Under the pieces are notes generated by a model. The model was not told the origin of the DNA. It ran no database searches and saw only the letters and a list, made by a program, of their open reading frames with translations. From contig NZ_SAUZ01000028.1 of NCBI RefSeq assembly GCF_004022215.1, forward strand, positions 1 to 48,626: 48,626 nucleotides of DNA, written 5' to 3'. Below are positions 10,001-17,369 of the stretch, one piece after another. The DNA comes from Paenirhodobacter populi. GTDB taxonomy: Bacteria; Pseudomonadota; Alphaproteobacteria; Rhodobacterales; Rhodobacteraceae. Made by a program: the position numbers and the translations under genes. Numbering within the stretch: position 1 is the stretch's first letter; the number at the start of each line of letters is the position of its first letter.

Positions 10001-10498
10001 GGCGACCTGACCGATCTGGCCGAGGATGGCGAATGGTCGCCGCAGATCAACCTTGGCGTGCCGGTGATGATCCCCGAAAGCTATATCGCCGATCTGGATG
10101 TGCGGCTTGGCCTCTACCGGCGGCTGTCCGGGCTGGTGACGAAGGTCGAGCTGGAAGGCTTCGCGGCCGAGCTGATCGACCGCTTCGGCCCCTTGCCGAA
10201 AGAGGTGAACACCCTGCTGCTGGTGGTGCGGATCAAGGGGATGGCGAAGCGTGCCCATATCGCGCGGCTGGACGCCGGGCCGAAGGGCGCGACGATCCAG
10301 TTCCATCTGGACAAATTCCCGAATCCGGCCGGGCTTGTCGAATTCCTGCAGGCGCAGCGCGGGCAGGCGAAGATCAACGGTAACAAGGTCTTCGTCGCGC
10401 GCGACTGGGGATCCGATGCGGAACGGATCAAGGGCGCCTTCGCCATCGCCCGGGACCTTGCGGAAAAGGTGATCGAGGCGAAGAAGGCGAAGGCCTGA
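7067..10498 (+). CDS. mfd: transcription-repair coupling factor
   Basis: 1143 aa, full length. Mfd removes RNA polymerase stalled at DNA lesions and recruits UvrA. Domain order is clear: an N-terminal UvrB-like part (to about residue 330), the RNA polymerase interaction domain around residue 470 (GDLVVHVDHGVGRYKGL), and the SF2 translocase with Walker A GDVGFGKTEVAMRAAF near residue 620 and DEEQ at about 717. Next come TATPIPRTLQ, IVESGLDIP, QIRGRVGRS and a TRCF C-terminal domain (LGVPVMIPESYI). The ribosome site is weak, but the N-terminus (MDHFLLSGAPEGYDA) fits the family. The opposing transporter gene ends only three bases after its stop. Confidence 0.97.
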   Translation: MDHFLLSGAPEGYDAKLLGKELARGRPVIHIARDDRRLEAMRAALAFFAPEAVVLSFPAWDCLPYDRVSPNPEIAATRMATLAALTAGVPGPFVLLTTLNAAMQKVPARDVVGASSFTAKVGGPIHEKRLREFLARMGFSPVSTVAEPGDYAVRGGIIDIYPPGETGPVRLDLFGDVLDGARRFDPETQRTTEKLKHVEFAPVSEVILDEPSITRFRQNYRIEFGAGGTDDPLYEAVSAGRKHAGMEHWLGFFHERLETLFDYLPDASVMIDDQIEPQRISRWEGIVDQYDTRREAMLRKDRVDTVYKPAPPGLLYLDEAGWKAALAPHRVLRLQVLPAPPGPGILNAEARIGRNFAPERQLENVSLFGALRDHIQKRLEHGPVVIASWSEGARERLKGLLEDEGMTSPRTIRDAREIGGIGLAIWALDHGFEAEGLTVISEQDVLGDRLISRPKKKRKADNFLTEAQSLTPGDLVVHVDHGVGRYKGLETVEALGAPLDCVLLEYAGGDRLYLPVTNIELLSRYGHEEGLLDKLGGGAWQAKKAKLKERIRLIADKLMRIAAERHLRAAPILEAPHHEWESFAARFPYTETDDQMSAIEDVVNDLASGTPMDRLVVGDVGFGKTEVAMRAAFVAAVSGMQVAVIAPTTLLARQHYKTFAERFRGTALNVRPLSRFVSAKDAAKTREGLADGTVDIVIGTHAVLAKSVRFRNLGLLVIDEEQHFGVNHKERLKELRSEIHVLTLTATPIPRTLQLSLTGVRDLSIIGTPPVDRLAIRTYVSEFDAVTIREALLRERYRGGQSFYVVPRITDLAEVEAFLKTHVPEVSYVVAHGQMAAGELDDRMNAFYDGKYDVLLATSIVESGLDIPTANTMIIHRADMFGLSQLYQIRGRVGRSKARAYCYLTTKPRMPLTPQAVKRLRLLGSLDNLGAGFSLASQDLDLRGAGNLLGEEQSGHIREVGYELYQAMLEETIARLRSGDLTDLAEDGEWSPQINLGVPVMIPESYIADLDVRLGLYRRLSGLVTKVELEGFAAELIDRFGPLPKEVNTLLLVVRIKGMAKRAHIARLDAGPKGATIQFHLDKFPNPAGLVEFLQAQRGQAKINGNKVFVARDWGSDAERIKGAFAIARDLAEKVIEAKKAKA

Positions 10499-10501
10499 GG
10501 C

Positions 10502-11725
10502 CTATTCCTCGCCCGGTTGCGTGGTGCGGCCGAGGATCCACCAGGCGATGGTCGAACAGATCAGCGCGGCGACGACCAAAGGCATCGGCGTGCCCCGGAA
10601 CATCAGCCCGACCGGCGCCGCGATCACCACGGCACCAATCGTCGAGATCGCCGCGATGACCGAGGCGGCCATTCCCGCCAGATGCCCCATCTTCTGCATC
10701 GCCATCGCGTTCAGGTTGCCGAAGGTGACCCCGGCCATGAAGAACACCGACACGTTCCACAGGAAGATCAGCCAGAACCAGCCCGGCCCGACGATATGGC
10801 CAAGCAGCAGCAGCGCCAGCATCCCGGCCGAGACGACCATCTGCATCAGATAGGCGGCGCGCGAAATCCGGTGCATGCCGAGCCGCATCACGAAGCGCGC
10901 GTTGAACGCCGAGGCGGAGCCCGCGAGGATCGCTCCGAAGCCGAACCAGTAGGGGAAGGTGTCCGTCACCCCGAAGGCCGCGAACAGCTGCGGCGCCGAG
11001 GACAGCAGCGCGAACATCTGCCCGAAGCCGAGCGCGATCACCAGCGTGTAGAGCACCACATCGCGGTTCGACAGGACCTCGCGCGCGCCGGCCAGAAGCT
11101 GCGCCGGGATCAGCGGGCGGCGGCGGGCGTCGGGCAGGGTCTCGGGCTGGCGCAGGCCCATCCAGCTGACCAGCACGATGCCGAACACCACGAAGGCGCC
11201 GAACACCCCGCGCCAGCCGAATTGCAGCGCCAGCAGGCCGCCGATCGTCGGCGCGATGGCCGGGATCAGGATGAAGAACATCATCACGAAGGAGGTGATC
11301 TTGGCCATGTCCGACCCCGCATACAGATCGCGGATCAGCGCCATGGAAACGATTCGCCCGGCCGAGGCGCCGATGCCCTGAATGAAACGGGCAAGGAGCA
11401 GCATCTCGAGGCTCTTCGACCAGACCGCCAGCAGCGCGCCCACGACATAGATCGCCAAGCCCCCGGCCAGCGTCGACTTGCGCCCGATCGCGTCCGAGAC
11501 GGGACCGGCGAAGAAGGTACCGAGCCCCATCCCCATCATGAAAATGGTCAGCACGAGCTGCGCGCGGTTCACGTCCTGCGGCGAGAGTTCCCGCGCGATC
11601 ACGGGCAGCGAGGGCAGCATCGCGTCGATGGAAAAGGCGACGAGCGCCATCATGAAAGCCAGAAGCGCCACGAATTCGGGAAGCGGCAGGCGCTTGGCCT
11701 CCGGCGGGTAGGTCGGTGGTGTCAC
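10502..11725 (-). CDS. Bcr/CflA-like major facilitator efflux transporter
   Basis: 407 aa with twelve hydrophobic segments, the standard 12-helix MFS drug:proton antiporter fold in the inner membrane. The motif GPVSDAIGRKSTL between helices 2 and 3 is MFS motif A. SIDAMLPSLPVIA at helix 1 and RFIQGIGASAGRIVSMALIRDLY (in pieces) at helices 4-5 match the Bcr/CflA group (bicyclomycin and sulfathiazole resistance, or dipeptide export). Substrate cannot be told from sequence. The start at 11725 is the first methionine with a plausible cytosolic tail. The gene converges on mfd. Confidence 0.88.
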   Translation of the reverse strand: MTPPTYPPEAKRLPLPEFVALLAFMMALVAFSIDAMLPSLPVIARELSPQDVNRAQLVLTIFMMGMGLGTFFAGPVSDAIGRKSTLAGGLAIYVVGALLAVWSKSLEMLLLARFIQGIGASAGRIVSMALIRDLYAGSDMAKITSFVMMFFILIPAIAPTIGGLLALQFGWRGVFGAFVVFGIVLVSWMGLRQPETLPDARRRPLIPAQLLAGAREVLSNRDVVLYTLVIALGFGQMFALLSSAPQLFAAFGVTDTFPYWFGFGAILAGSASAFNARFVMRLGMHRISRAAYLMQMVVSAGMLALLLLGHIVGPGWFWLIFLWNVSVFFMAGVTFGNLNAMAMQKMGHLAGMAASVIAAISTIGAVVIAAPVGLMFRGTPMPLVVAALICSTIAWWILGRTTQPGEE

Positions 11726-11865
11726 GGGGATACAGCCTTCAGAGTTTCGGCGCGAACATATAGCTCCGGCGGCAAAATACCAGCGCCCTTAGCGGGCTTT
11801 GGCACACAGGGGGATGTTCACCGTTGCGAAGGATGCCGGGCCGGGGCGGTATCGGCGGGGGCGAA

Positions 11866-11933
11866 GGGGGGCGCTGCCCCCTCTTTGCGCTGGCGCGCAA
11901 ATTCACCCCCGGGATATTTATGGAAAGATGATG
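11866..11933 (+). repeat. Two-hairpin CCCGGGATATTT repeat, copy 2
   Basis: Hairpin A is GGGGGCGCTGCCCCC. Hairpin B is TTTGCGC/GCGCAAA-like (TTGCGC, tggc loop, GCGCAA). The tail is CACCCCCGGGATATTTATGG then AAAGATGATG. It lies in the 600-base gap between the MFS gene start and the FrnE-like gene end. Confidence 0.88.
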
Positions 11934-11939
11934 GGAGAA

Positions 11940-12260
11940 GCAGTGTCTTGGGAGGGGTGTTCGGAACGCCGACGGGGCCGGGTCAGGGGGCGGGTGTGAT
12001 GTCCGGTGGGCGCATGGGGGCGCCGCCGGTCCCCGCACCGCGCTGGCCGCGGTCTATATTCGCCGGCTTCTGCCGCAGGCGGGTGCCAGCCTTGCCGAGG
12101 CGCGCGAGGGCGCCGCGGAACTTTATGCCCTGACGGACGGGGAAACCGGATGTGCCGGTGTTCAGACCGGACAAGATCGACCCGTCGGCTGGCGGCGGCG
12201 CGGTCCGCAGCCATACTGCGGTGCTTGTCCCGGGGCGGATGCGGCGGGTGTCGCGGGATG
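11940..12260 (+). other. Gap region with possible coding remnant
   Basis: Between the repeat and the hairpin at 12266 there is no complete gene. One plus-strand frame from about 12030 to 12175 reads like genuine protein (RTALAAVYIRRLLPQAG, then SLAEAREGAAELYALTDGE) but has no start and then loses its protein-like look. I could not match it to a family. It may be the remains of a deleted gene or a chance open frame in high-GC DNA. Confidence 0.25.
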
Positions 12261-12265
12261 TGGGA

Positions 12266-12294
12266 GGCGCTTTTCCCGCATTGGGAAAAGCGCC
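12266..12294 (-). terminator. Perfect 12-bp inverted repeat downstream of the FrnE-like gene
   Basis: GGCGCTTTTCCC pairs perfectly with GGGAAAAGCGCC around a 5-base loop, 34 bases after the FrnE-like stop in the minus direction. The U-rich part lies within the stem rather than after it. Best explanation is a terminator or 3'-end stabiliser. Confidence 0.6.
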
Positions 12295-12328
12295 GTGGCG
12301 ATGGGATGCGGGAAAGGATTCCGCGCGT

Positions 12329-12988
12329 TCAGTGCGTTGTCGGGGGCGGGGTTTGTGCCTGTGCTTGTGCCTGCGCCAGATCGTCGATCACCTGGAGCCA
12401 GAAATCCGTCGTCTGCGCGCCTTCGACCACATATTGGTTGCCGATGATGAAGGTCGGCACCGCCTTCAACCCGCGCGCGCGGGCATGGGCTTCGCGCTCG
12501 GCCACCGTGTCGCGGTCGGCGTCGGAGGCCAGAAGCCGCGCGACCAGCGCCCGGTCCATCCCCTGCGAGGCGCCGATATCGGCCAGAACCTCATGGTCTC
12601 CGATGTCGCGGCCTTCGCGCCAATAGGCGCGCAGCAGTGCCGAGACGACGGGGGTCTGCCGCCCCTCCAGCCCCGCCCAGTGGATCAGCCGGTGGGCGTC
12701 GAGCGTGTTCGGCATCCGCCGGATCGCGGCGAGGTCGAGCGTCAGCCCGGCGTCCCGCGCCGCCTCGATGACCGGGGCGTGGATGCGGTCGGCCTCGGCG
12801 CCGAAGCGGGCCTGCAGGAAGGCCTGCCGATCCATGCCCTCGGGTGGCAGGGTCGGGTTGAGCTGGAACGGATGCCAGGCGAGGACGAAGGGATGGCCGG
12901 GGCGCGCCTCAAGCGCGCGGTCGAGCCGCGCCTTGCCGATCAGGCACCAGGGACAGACGGGATCGGCGAAGATGTCGAGGGGTATCAT
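12329..12988 (-). CDS. DsbA-family oxidoreductase, FrnE-like
   Basis: 219 aa. The thioredoxin-like fold is marked by the redox pair Cys12-Pro-Trp-Cys15 near the N-terminus, the helical insert typical of FrnE/2-hydroxychromene isomerase-like DsbA proteins (WHPFQLNPTLPPEGMDR), and the cis-Pro loop in KAVPTFIIGNQYVVEGAQ. No signal peptide, so it acts in the cytoplasm; FrnE relatives are linked to disulfide handling and oxidative stress. The start has a GGAGGTTCCC ribosome site. The C-terminus ends in an Ala-Gln repeat (AQAQAQAQ) encoded by a short tandem repeat. It lies 14 bases after the AMP-binding-like gene, so the two are probably one transcript. Confidence 0.9.
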   Translation of the reverse strand: MIPLDIFADPVCPWCLIGKARLDRALEARPGHPFVLAWHPFQLNPTLPPEGMDRQAFLQARFGAEADRIHAPVIEAARDAGLTLDLAAIRRMPNTLDAHRLIHWAGLEGRQTPVVSALLRAYWREGRDIGDHEVLADIGASQGMDRALVARLLASDADRDTVAEREAHARARGLKAVPTFIIGNQYVVEGAQTTDFWLQVIDDLAQAQAQAQTPPPTTH

Positions 12989-13002
12989 GGGAACCTCCGG
13001 GG

Positions 13003-13806
13003 TCAGGGCGCGGGGACGGGCAGGGGACCGGCGTCCAGGAGCGGGGTGCCGGTCGCCTCGCGCCAGTCCCGGCGCAGGGTTTCGGGGACGGGGCCAAGGC
13101 AGACCGCATGGCGCAGCCGCGGCAGCGCCGGTTTCGGATGCGCGGCGAGGATGCGGAGCAGCACCGGGGCCGGCGCGCCAAGGACCGTGGCGTCGAAGCG
13201 GCGCAGCAGCAGGGGCAGCGCCTCGGCCGCGACGCCGGGCGCCGGGATCAGCGCCGTGGCCTCGGCGGTCCAGGGGGCAAGGAGCCCTGCCATCAGGGTC
13301 AGCGGATCATCGAAGGCGCCGACATGGAGAAGCCGGTCCCCGGGCCCGATCCCGGCATGTTCGCGCCAGTGCTCAAGCGCCGCGAAGGCCTTGTCTGGCG
13401 GCGCGGGTGAGGTCATGGGCGGCAGCGTCGCGAAGCCGCGCAGATCGGCGAGGGACAGATCCGCCGCGCCGATCACCGCCTTCACCGCCGGATGCGGTTC
13501 CCGGCACAGCACGGGCACCAGCCCGGCCGCCAGCGCGCCCAGCACGGCGACGGGCGTTTCCGGCACATCGCCGGTCGTCACCGCCACCCGGTCGCCAGCC
13601 GCCAGCCCCGATCGCAAAAGCCCCGATCGCAAAAGCCCGGTCGCGGTGCCGCCGATCGCCGCGTCGAGCCGCCCATAGGACCAGCGTTCCGCCCCGGTCG
13701 GGCGCAGGATCTGTAACGCCGACCGATCCGGATGCGCCCGGGCGACCTGCCCCAGCCGCGTCAGCGGGGCGGAGAGGATTTCGGCAAGATGGTCCATCGG
13801 TGGCAT
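13003..13806 (-). CDS. reduced AMP-binding (adenylate-forming) domain protein
   Basis: 267 aa from the start used here; 13797 is an equally good start, with AGCAGGGG upstream of both. The N-terminal part (RPTGAERWSYGRLDAAIGG, GDRVAVTTGDVPETPVAVLG, ALAAGLVPVLC) is like the first subdomain of acyl-CoA synthetases. It continues with HVGAFDDPLTLMAGLLAPW and FDATVLGAPAPVLLRIL. The phosphate-binding TSGTTG-type loop is absent and the protein stops where the family has the GYG.TE motif, so the C-terminal lid is missing. Catalysis by the usual route is unlikely. An in-frame 15-base tandem duplication gives LLRSGLLRSG. It precedes the FrnE-like gene in the same transcript. Either a repurposed pseudoenzyme or a gene in decay. 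Confidence 0.6.
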   Translation of the reverse strand: MPPMDHLAEILSAPLTRLGQVARAHPDRSALQILRPTGAERWSYGRLDAAIGGTATGLLRSGLLRSGLAAGDRVAVTTGDVPETPVAVLGALAAGLVPVLCREPHPAVKAVIGAADLSLADLRGFATLPPMTSPAPPDKAFAALEHWREHAGIGPGDRLLHVGAFDDPLTLMAGLLAPWTAEATALIPAPGVAAEALPLLLRRFDATVLGAPAPVLLRILAAHPKPALPRLRHAVCLGPVPETLRRDWREATGTPLLDAGPLPVPAP

Positions 13807-13876
13807 GGCCCCTGCTACGATGCGCCGGGGGCGGGCGCAACCCGCCACCCCGGCGCCGCCGGGTCAGCGCCCGAAA

Positions 13877-14194
13877 TCAGCGGTCATCGCCGAACCGGCT
13901 GTCGTCGTCATATTCATCCTCGCCGTCGGGCAGGTATTTTTCCGACAGCGCGATCGAATGATTGTCGTGCTCGGGATCCATGACCACGTCCGAGGGCAGT
14001 TCGCCCGTCATCCAGTCGCGGACATCGTCGCGCGCATCGCCCGGTTCCTGATCGGTGATTCGGGCGATGTAATCGACGAAGGCACGCTGATCGCCGTCGA
14101 TCTCGTCGAGTTCATCCTCGTCGGCATTCGGCCAGCGATCGGTGATCGCGTCGTAGAATGCTTTCCAGTTGTCCTGCACATGCTGCCATTTCAT
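13877..14194 (-). CDS. CsbD-like small acidic stress protein
   Basis: 105 aa, very acidic. The first 60 residues follow the CsbD pattern: MKWQHVQDNWKAFYDAITDR, then ADEDELDEIDGDQRAF and YIARITDQEPGDARDDVRDW. CsbD-like proteins are common general-stress proteins of unknown mechanism. The C-terminal 45 residues, rich in Asp and Glu (YLPDGEDEYDDDSRF), are an extension beyond the usual domain. The start at 14194 has a strong AAAGGAGGGT ribosome site. I looked for an EcfG-type promoter upstream and found only GGAAC without a matching CGTT. Confidence 0.75.
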   Translation of the reverse strand: MKWQHVQDNWKAFYDAITDRWPNADEDELDEIDGDQRAFVDYIARITDQEPGDARDDVRDWMTGELPSDVVMDPEHDNHSIALSEKYLPDGEDEYDDDSRFGDDR

Positions 14195-14314
14195 CTGACC
14201 CTCCTTTGCGGACAGAAGCCGGACGAAAACGTTCGCACGGCCCTTCCGTGGTGGAAAGGCATGAAATCGCGCCGGGTTCCGTGCGGATTTCACCGGCACG
14301 GCGTCAGGCGGGTG

Positions 14315-14431
14315 TCAGAACCAGCTCTGGACGGTCCGCGCCCCCCCGGAAATGTCGTCGCCGACCCCGGCGACGGTGTTGCATGCGCTCAGCGCCGCCG
14401 CGATGGCGGTCAGAATGATCAGTTTCTTCAT
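14315..14431 (-). CDS. entericidin A/B-like small lipoprotein
   Basis: 38 aa: MKKLIILTAIAAALSACNTV then AGVGDDISGG and a short tail. It has a lipoprotein signal with lipobox LSAC, then CNTVAGVGDD, the hallmark of the entericidin (EcnA/EcnB) family. These are tiny membrane lipoproteins first described as a bacteriolytic toxin/antidote pair; here only one member is present. Its ATG overlaps the stop of the upstream solute-binding protein gene as ATGA, so it is probably translated by coupling with that gene. Usual entericidins are 40-48 aa, so this one is slightly short. Confidence 0.85.
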   Translation of the reverse strand: MKKLIILTAIAAALSACNTVAGVGDDISGGARTVQSWF

Positions 14432-16251
14432 TGCTGCTGCTCTGCCTCATACCACCAGACTTCGGGCTGAAAGCCCGGCCAATCCCCGTATAATGGAAGC
14501 CTTTCGGGAAAGTGAAGTTCACGAATATGCGCGATGCGCGAGATCGGCGCATACCAGATCGGAATCACATAGCGCCCCGCCGTCAGGATCCGGTCCAGCG
14601 CCTGCACGGCGGCGGTGAAATCCTCGGAGCTTTCGGCCTCCAGCATGGCGCGGATCATCGCTTCGGCGGCGGGCGATGCCATCCCCATCAGGTTGCGCGA
14701 GCCGGGTTCCGTCACCCCGCGCGATCCCCAGTAGAGCATCTGTTCGTTGCCCGGCGACAGCGACAGCGACAGCACCATCCATGTCATGCCGAAGTCGTAG
14801 CTGTTCTTGCGCATCTGGAACTGTGCGTCGTCGACCGTGGTCACCCGCGGCACGATGCCAAGGCGGCGCAGCGCCTCGGTGTAGATGTCGACGATGGCGC
14901 GGGTTTCCGAGGCGCCCTGCGGCAGGACGATCTCGAAGGTCAGGGGCACCCCCGCGCCATTGCGCAGGATGCCCGCGCCATCGACCTGCCAGCCCGCGTC
15001 CTCAAGCAGCCGGATCGCCTTGCGGTTGTTCGCGCGGTTGAGCGGGGTGCCGTCCGAGACGGGCAGGGCATAGCCCTCAATCGTGCCGGGGGGCAGCTCG
15101 GCGCGGAAAGGGTCCAGCAGCGCGGCGACCCGCCCCTCGGCCGGACCGGGGCGCATGGCGAGGTCGGAGTTCGCGAAGTATGAGGTGATCCGCGGCTCGG
15201 CCCCCCCGGTCAGCGTGCGGCTGATGAATTCGAAGTTGAAGGCAAGGGTCATCGCCTCGCGCACGCGCCAGTCCTGAAACACCGGCAGGCGGGTGTTCAT
15301 GACGAGGCCGGCGATTCCCGAGGGGCGGTGATGGGGAATGTCTTCCTTCACCACGCGGCCATCGCGCACGGCGGGAAAATCATAATCGCGCGCCCATTTC
15401 GCCGCGTTGGTTTCGCGGAACGTGTCGATCTCGCCGCCCTTGAAGGCCTCGAACACCACGCCGCCGTCGCCGAAATAATCCCATCGCATGGTGTCGATGT
15501 TGTAGCGGCCGACATTGACGGGCAGATCCTTGCCCCACCAGTTTGGATTGCGCTTCAGCTCGATGAAGCGGCCCATGTCGATGCGGCTGACGGTATAGGG
15601 GCCGGAGCCAATGGGCACGGTCTGGGTATCGGCGCTGAAATCGCGGCCCTGCCATTGCGCCTTTTCCAGCACCGGCCGCATGCCCATCAGCAGCGCAAGC
15701 TCCCGGTCCGGTTCGGTGAAGGTGATGCGCAGACTGCGCGGGCCGGTCTGTTCGATCTTCGCCACCTTGCGCCAGGCGGTCTGGTAGCGCGGATGCCCCT
15801 GCGTCCCGAGGGTCTCATAGGACCAGATCACATCCTCGACCGTCACCGGATTGCCGTCCGAGAATCGCGCCCCGGGCCGCAGGGTGAACTCGACCCAGCT
15901 GCGCGCGTCATCCGTCTCGATGCTTTCGGCAAGCAGGCCATAGAGGGTGAAAGGCTCGTCGATCGACCGCGCCATGAGCGATTCCGCCACGTAAAGGGCG
16001 ATTCCCTGCGCCGGGCGGCCGTTCAGGATCCAGGGGTTGAGGGAATCGAAACTGCCTGATTCGCCAAAGCGAATCTGCCCGCCCCTGGGGGCCGAGGGGT
16101 TGGCATAGGGCAGGTGGGTGAACCCGGAGGGCAGCGCCGGGTCGCCATACATGGCGATTCCCTGCTGCGGCGCGGCGTGGACGGCAGGGGCCAGAATCGC
16201 CGAAAACACCAGTGCGAGCACATGGAATCCGTGTTTCCAGATCGGTGACAT
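14428..16251 (-). CDS. extracellular solute-binding protein family 5 (YejA/oligopeptide type)
   Basis: 607 aa. A signal peptide (SPIWKHGFHVLALVFSA, ending near VHAAPQ) is followed by an SBP_bac_5 domain. Typical stretches are TLRPGARFSDGNPVTVEDV, GSGPYTVSRID, LKRNPNWWG and REAMTLAFNFEF. Such proteins capture peptides for an ABC transporter in the periplasm; the N-terminal KHGFHVL and GGQIRFGESGSFDSLNPW resemble the YejA group. No permease or ATPase gene is adjacent, so it is an orphan that must use a transporter encoded elsewhere. The start at 16251 has AAGGAG about 10 bases upstream. The stop overlaps the entericidin-like gene. Confidence 0.88.
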   Translation of the reverse strand: MSPIWKHGFHVLALVFSAILAPAVHAAPQQGIAMYGDPALPSGFTHLPYANPSAPRGGQIRFGESGSFDSLNPWILNGRPAQGIALYVAESLMARSIDEPFTLYGLLAESIETDDARSWVEFTLRPGARFSDGNPVTVEDVIWSYETLGTQGHPRYQTAWRKVAKIEQTGPRSLRITFTEPDRELALLMGMRPVLEKAQWQGRDFSADTQTVPIGSGPYTVSRIDMGRFIELKRNPNWWGKDLPVNVGRYNIDTMRWDYFGDGGVVFEAFKGGEIDTFRETNAAKWARDYDFPAVRDGRVVKEDIPHHRPSGIAGLVMNTRLPVFQDWRVREAMTLAFNFEFISRTLTGGAEPRITSYFANSDLAMRPGPAEGRVAALLDPFRAELPPGTIEGYALPVSDGTPLNRANNRKAIRLLEDAGWQVDGAGILRNGAGVPLTFEIVLPQGASETRAIVDIYTEALRRLGIVPRVTTVDDAQFQMRKNSYDFGMTWMVLSLSLSPGNEQMLYWGSRGVTEPGSRNLMGMASPAAEAMIRAMLEAESSEDFTAAVQALDRILTAGRYVIPIWYAPISRIAHIRELHFPERLPLYGDWPGFQPEVWWYEAEQQQ

Positions 16252-16329
16252 GGGCCGCGGGCTCCTTGTTTTCCTCGTATTTTCAGCGTGCAAGCTATCG
16301 AGGCTCAGATGGTTAGGCAAACTTTTCCC

Positions 16330-16358
16330 TTGGACGAAGGCGATAAGCGGCTTATAAA
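16330..16358 (+). promoter_or_regulatory. sigma-70-type promoter of a candidate sRNA
   Basis: TTGGAC (16330-16335), 17-base spacer, TATAAA (16353-16358). This is close to the consensus, unusually so for this GC-rich genome. Expected transcription start is about 16365. It points towards the hairpins ending at 16441. Confidence 0.65.
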
Positions 16359-16364
16359 GGGCTC

Positions 16365-16440
16365 ACTGCTCGATAGGTTTCTTGCCTGTATGAAACCTGC
16401 CTCATGACTTGACGCCCGCTTCGCGCGGGCGTCTTTTTTT
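16365..16440 (+). ncRNA. candidate small RNA, about 76 nt
   Basis: The stretch has no open reading frame. It runs from the predicted start of a near-consensus promoter to a classical Rho-independent terminator. It can form hairpin 1 (AGGTTTC at 16375-16381 with GAAACCT at 16392-16398, 10-base loop), a single-stranded linker (GCCTCATGACTT) and the terminator hairpin. The pentamer TGCCT occurs in the loop and again in the linker, as repeated seed sites do in some regulatory RNAs. It lies between the divergent solute-binding protein gene and bdhA. I do not recognise it as a named RNA. Confidence 0.55.
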
Positions 16441-16441
16441 T
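16411..16441 (+). terminator. Rho-independent terminator
   Basis: GACGCCCGC pairs perfectly with GCGGGCGTC over a 5-base loop and is followed by a run of eight or more T. No protein gene ends upstream on this strand, which supports the sRNA call. Confidence 0.9.
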
Positions 16442-16570
16442 ATCCTGTCCTTTCGCCCCGCCGCAACGCACCGTCATCGCAGATGTGATGTGGACCTTGC
16501 CCCCGCGGCAGGTCATCATCCGCACGATCCGGTCCGGGAGGTCAGGGCCGGACGAGCGGAGGAAGACAGA

Positions 16571-17356
16571 ATGAGTTTCTCGATCAATCTGGCCGGCAAG
16601 GTGGCGGTCGTCACCGGGTCCAATTCGGGCATCGGCCTTGGCATCGCGCGCGAACTGGCGAAGGCGGGGGCGGATGTCGTCCTCAATTCCTTCACCGACC
16701 GCGACGAGGATCACCGGCTGGCCGAGGATCTGGGCCGCGAAACCGGCGTGTCGGCGCGCTATATCAAGGCCGACATGTCGAAAGGCGCGGAATGCCGGGC
16801 GCTGATCGAACAGGCGGGCCGGGTGGATATTCTGGTGAACAACGCCGGCATCCAGCATGTCGCGGCGATCGACGAATTTCCGGTCGACAAATGGGATGCG
16901 ATCATCGCGATCAACCTGTCGTCGGCCTTTCACACCACGGCGGCGGCGCTGCCCGGCATGCGGGCGGCGGGATGGGGGCGGATCATCAACATCGCCTCGG
17001 CGCATGGGCTGACCGCCTCGCCGTTCAAATCGGCCTATGTGGCGGCGAAACACGGGATCGTCGGCTTCACCAAGGTGACCGCGCTGGAAACCGCGGAACA
17101 GCCGATCACCTGCAACGCCATCTGCCCGGGCTATGTGCTGACGCCGCTGGTCGAGGCGCAGATCCCCGATCAGATGAAGACGCACAACATGGGCCGCGAG
17201 GACGTGATCCGCAAGGTCATGCTGGAACGCCAGCCCTCGCGCGAATTCGCCACGGTCGAGGAACTGGGCGGCACGGCGGTGTTCCTGTGCTCGGACGCGG
17301 CGGCGCAGATCACCGGGACGACGATTTCGGTGGACGGAGGCTGGACGGCGCTCTGA
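16571..17356 (+). CDS. bdhA: D-3-hydroxybutyrate dehydrogenase
   Basis: 261 aa short-chain dehydrogenase. It oxidises 3-hydroxybutyrate to acetoacetate with NAD in polyhydroxybutyrate and ketone-body use. The NAD motif TGSNSGIG, NNAG, the catalytic Ser in INIASAHG and the SAYVAAKHG Tyr/Lys pair are all present. HGLTASPFKSAYVAAKHG, CNAICPGYVLTPLVEAQI and the C-terminal ITGTTISVDGGWTAL match the 3-hydroxybutyrate group well. The start at 16571 follows GGAAGACAGA. The patatin gene lies downstream on the same strand, separated by an inverted pair of structured repeats. Confidence 0.93.
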   Translation: MSFSINLAGKVAVVTGSNSGIGLGIARELAKAGADVVLNSFTDRDEDHRLAEDLGRETGVSARYIKADMSKGAECRALIEQAGRVDILVNNAGIQHVAAIDEFPVDKWDAIIAINLSSAFHTTAAALPGMRAAGWGRIINIASAHGLTASPFKSAYVAAKHGIVGFTKVTALETAEQPITCNAICPGYVLTPLVEAQIPDQMKTHNMGREDVIRKVMLERQPSREFATVEELGGTAVFLCSDAAAQITGTTISVDGGWTAL

Positions 17357-17369
17357 CGGCGGGCGCGCA

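Noticed and set aside
6926-10306. Long minus-strand open frame opposite mfd
   Set aside because: Composition is rich in His, Arg, Gln and Pro as in shadow frames; it has no family motifs and mfd on the other strand is certain.
14195-14300. EcfG-type promoter before the CsbD-like gene
   Set aside because: GGAAC is present on the minus strand (14280-14276) but no CGTT or GTT occurs at 16-18 bases; only CTTT is found.
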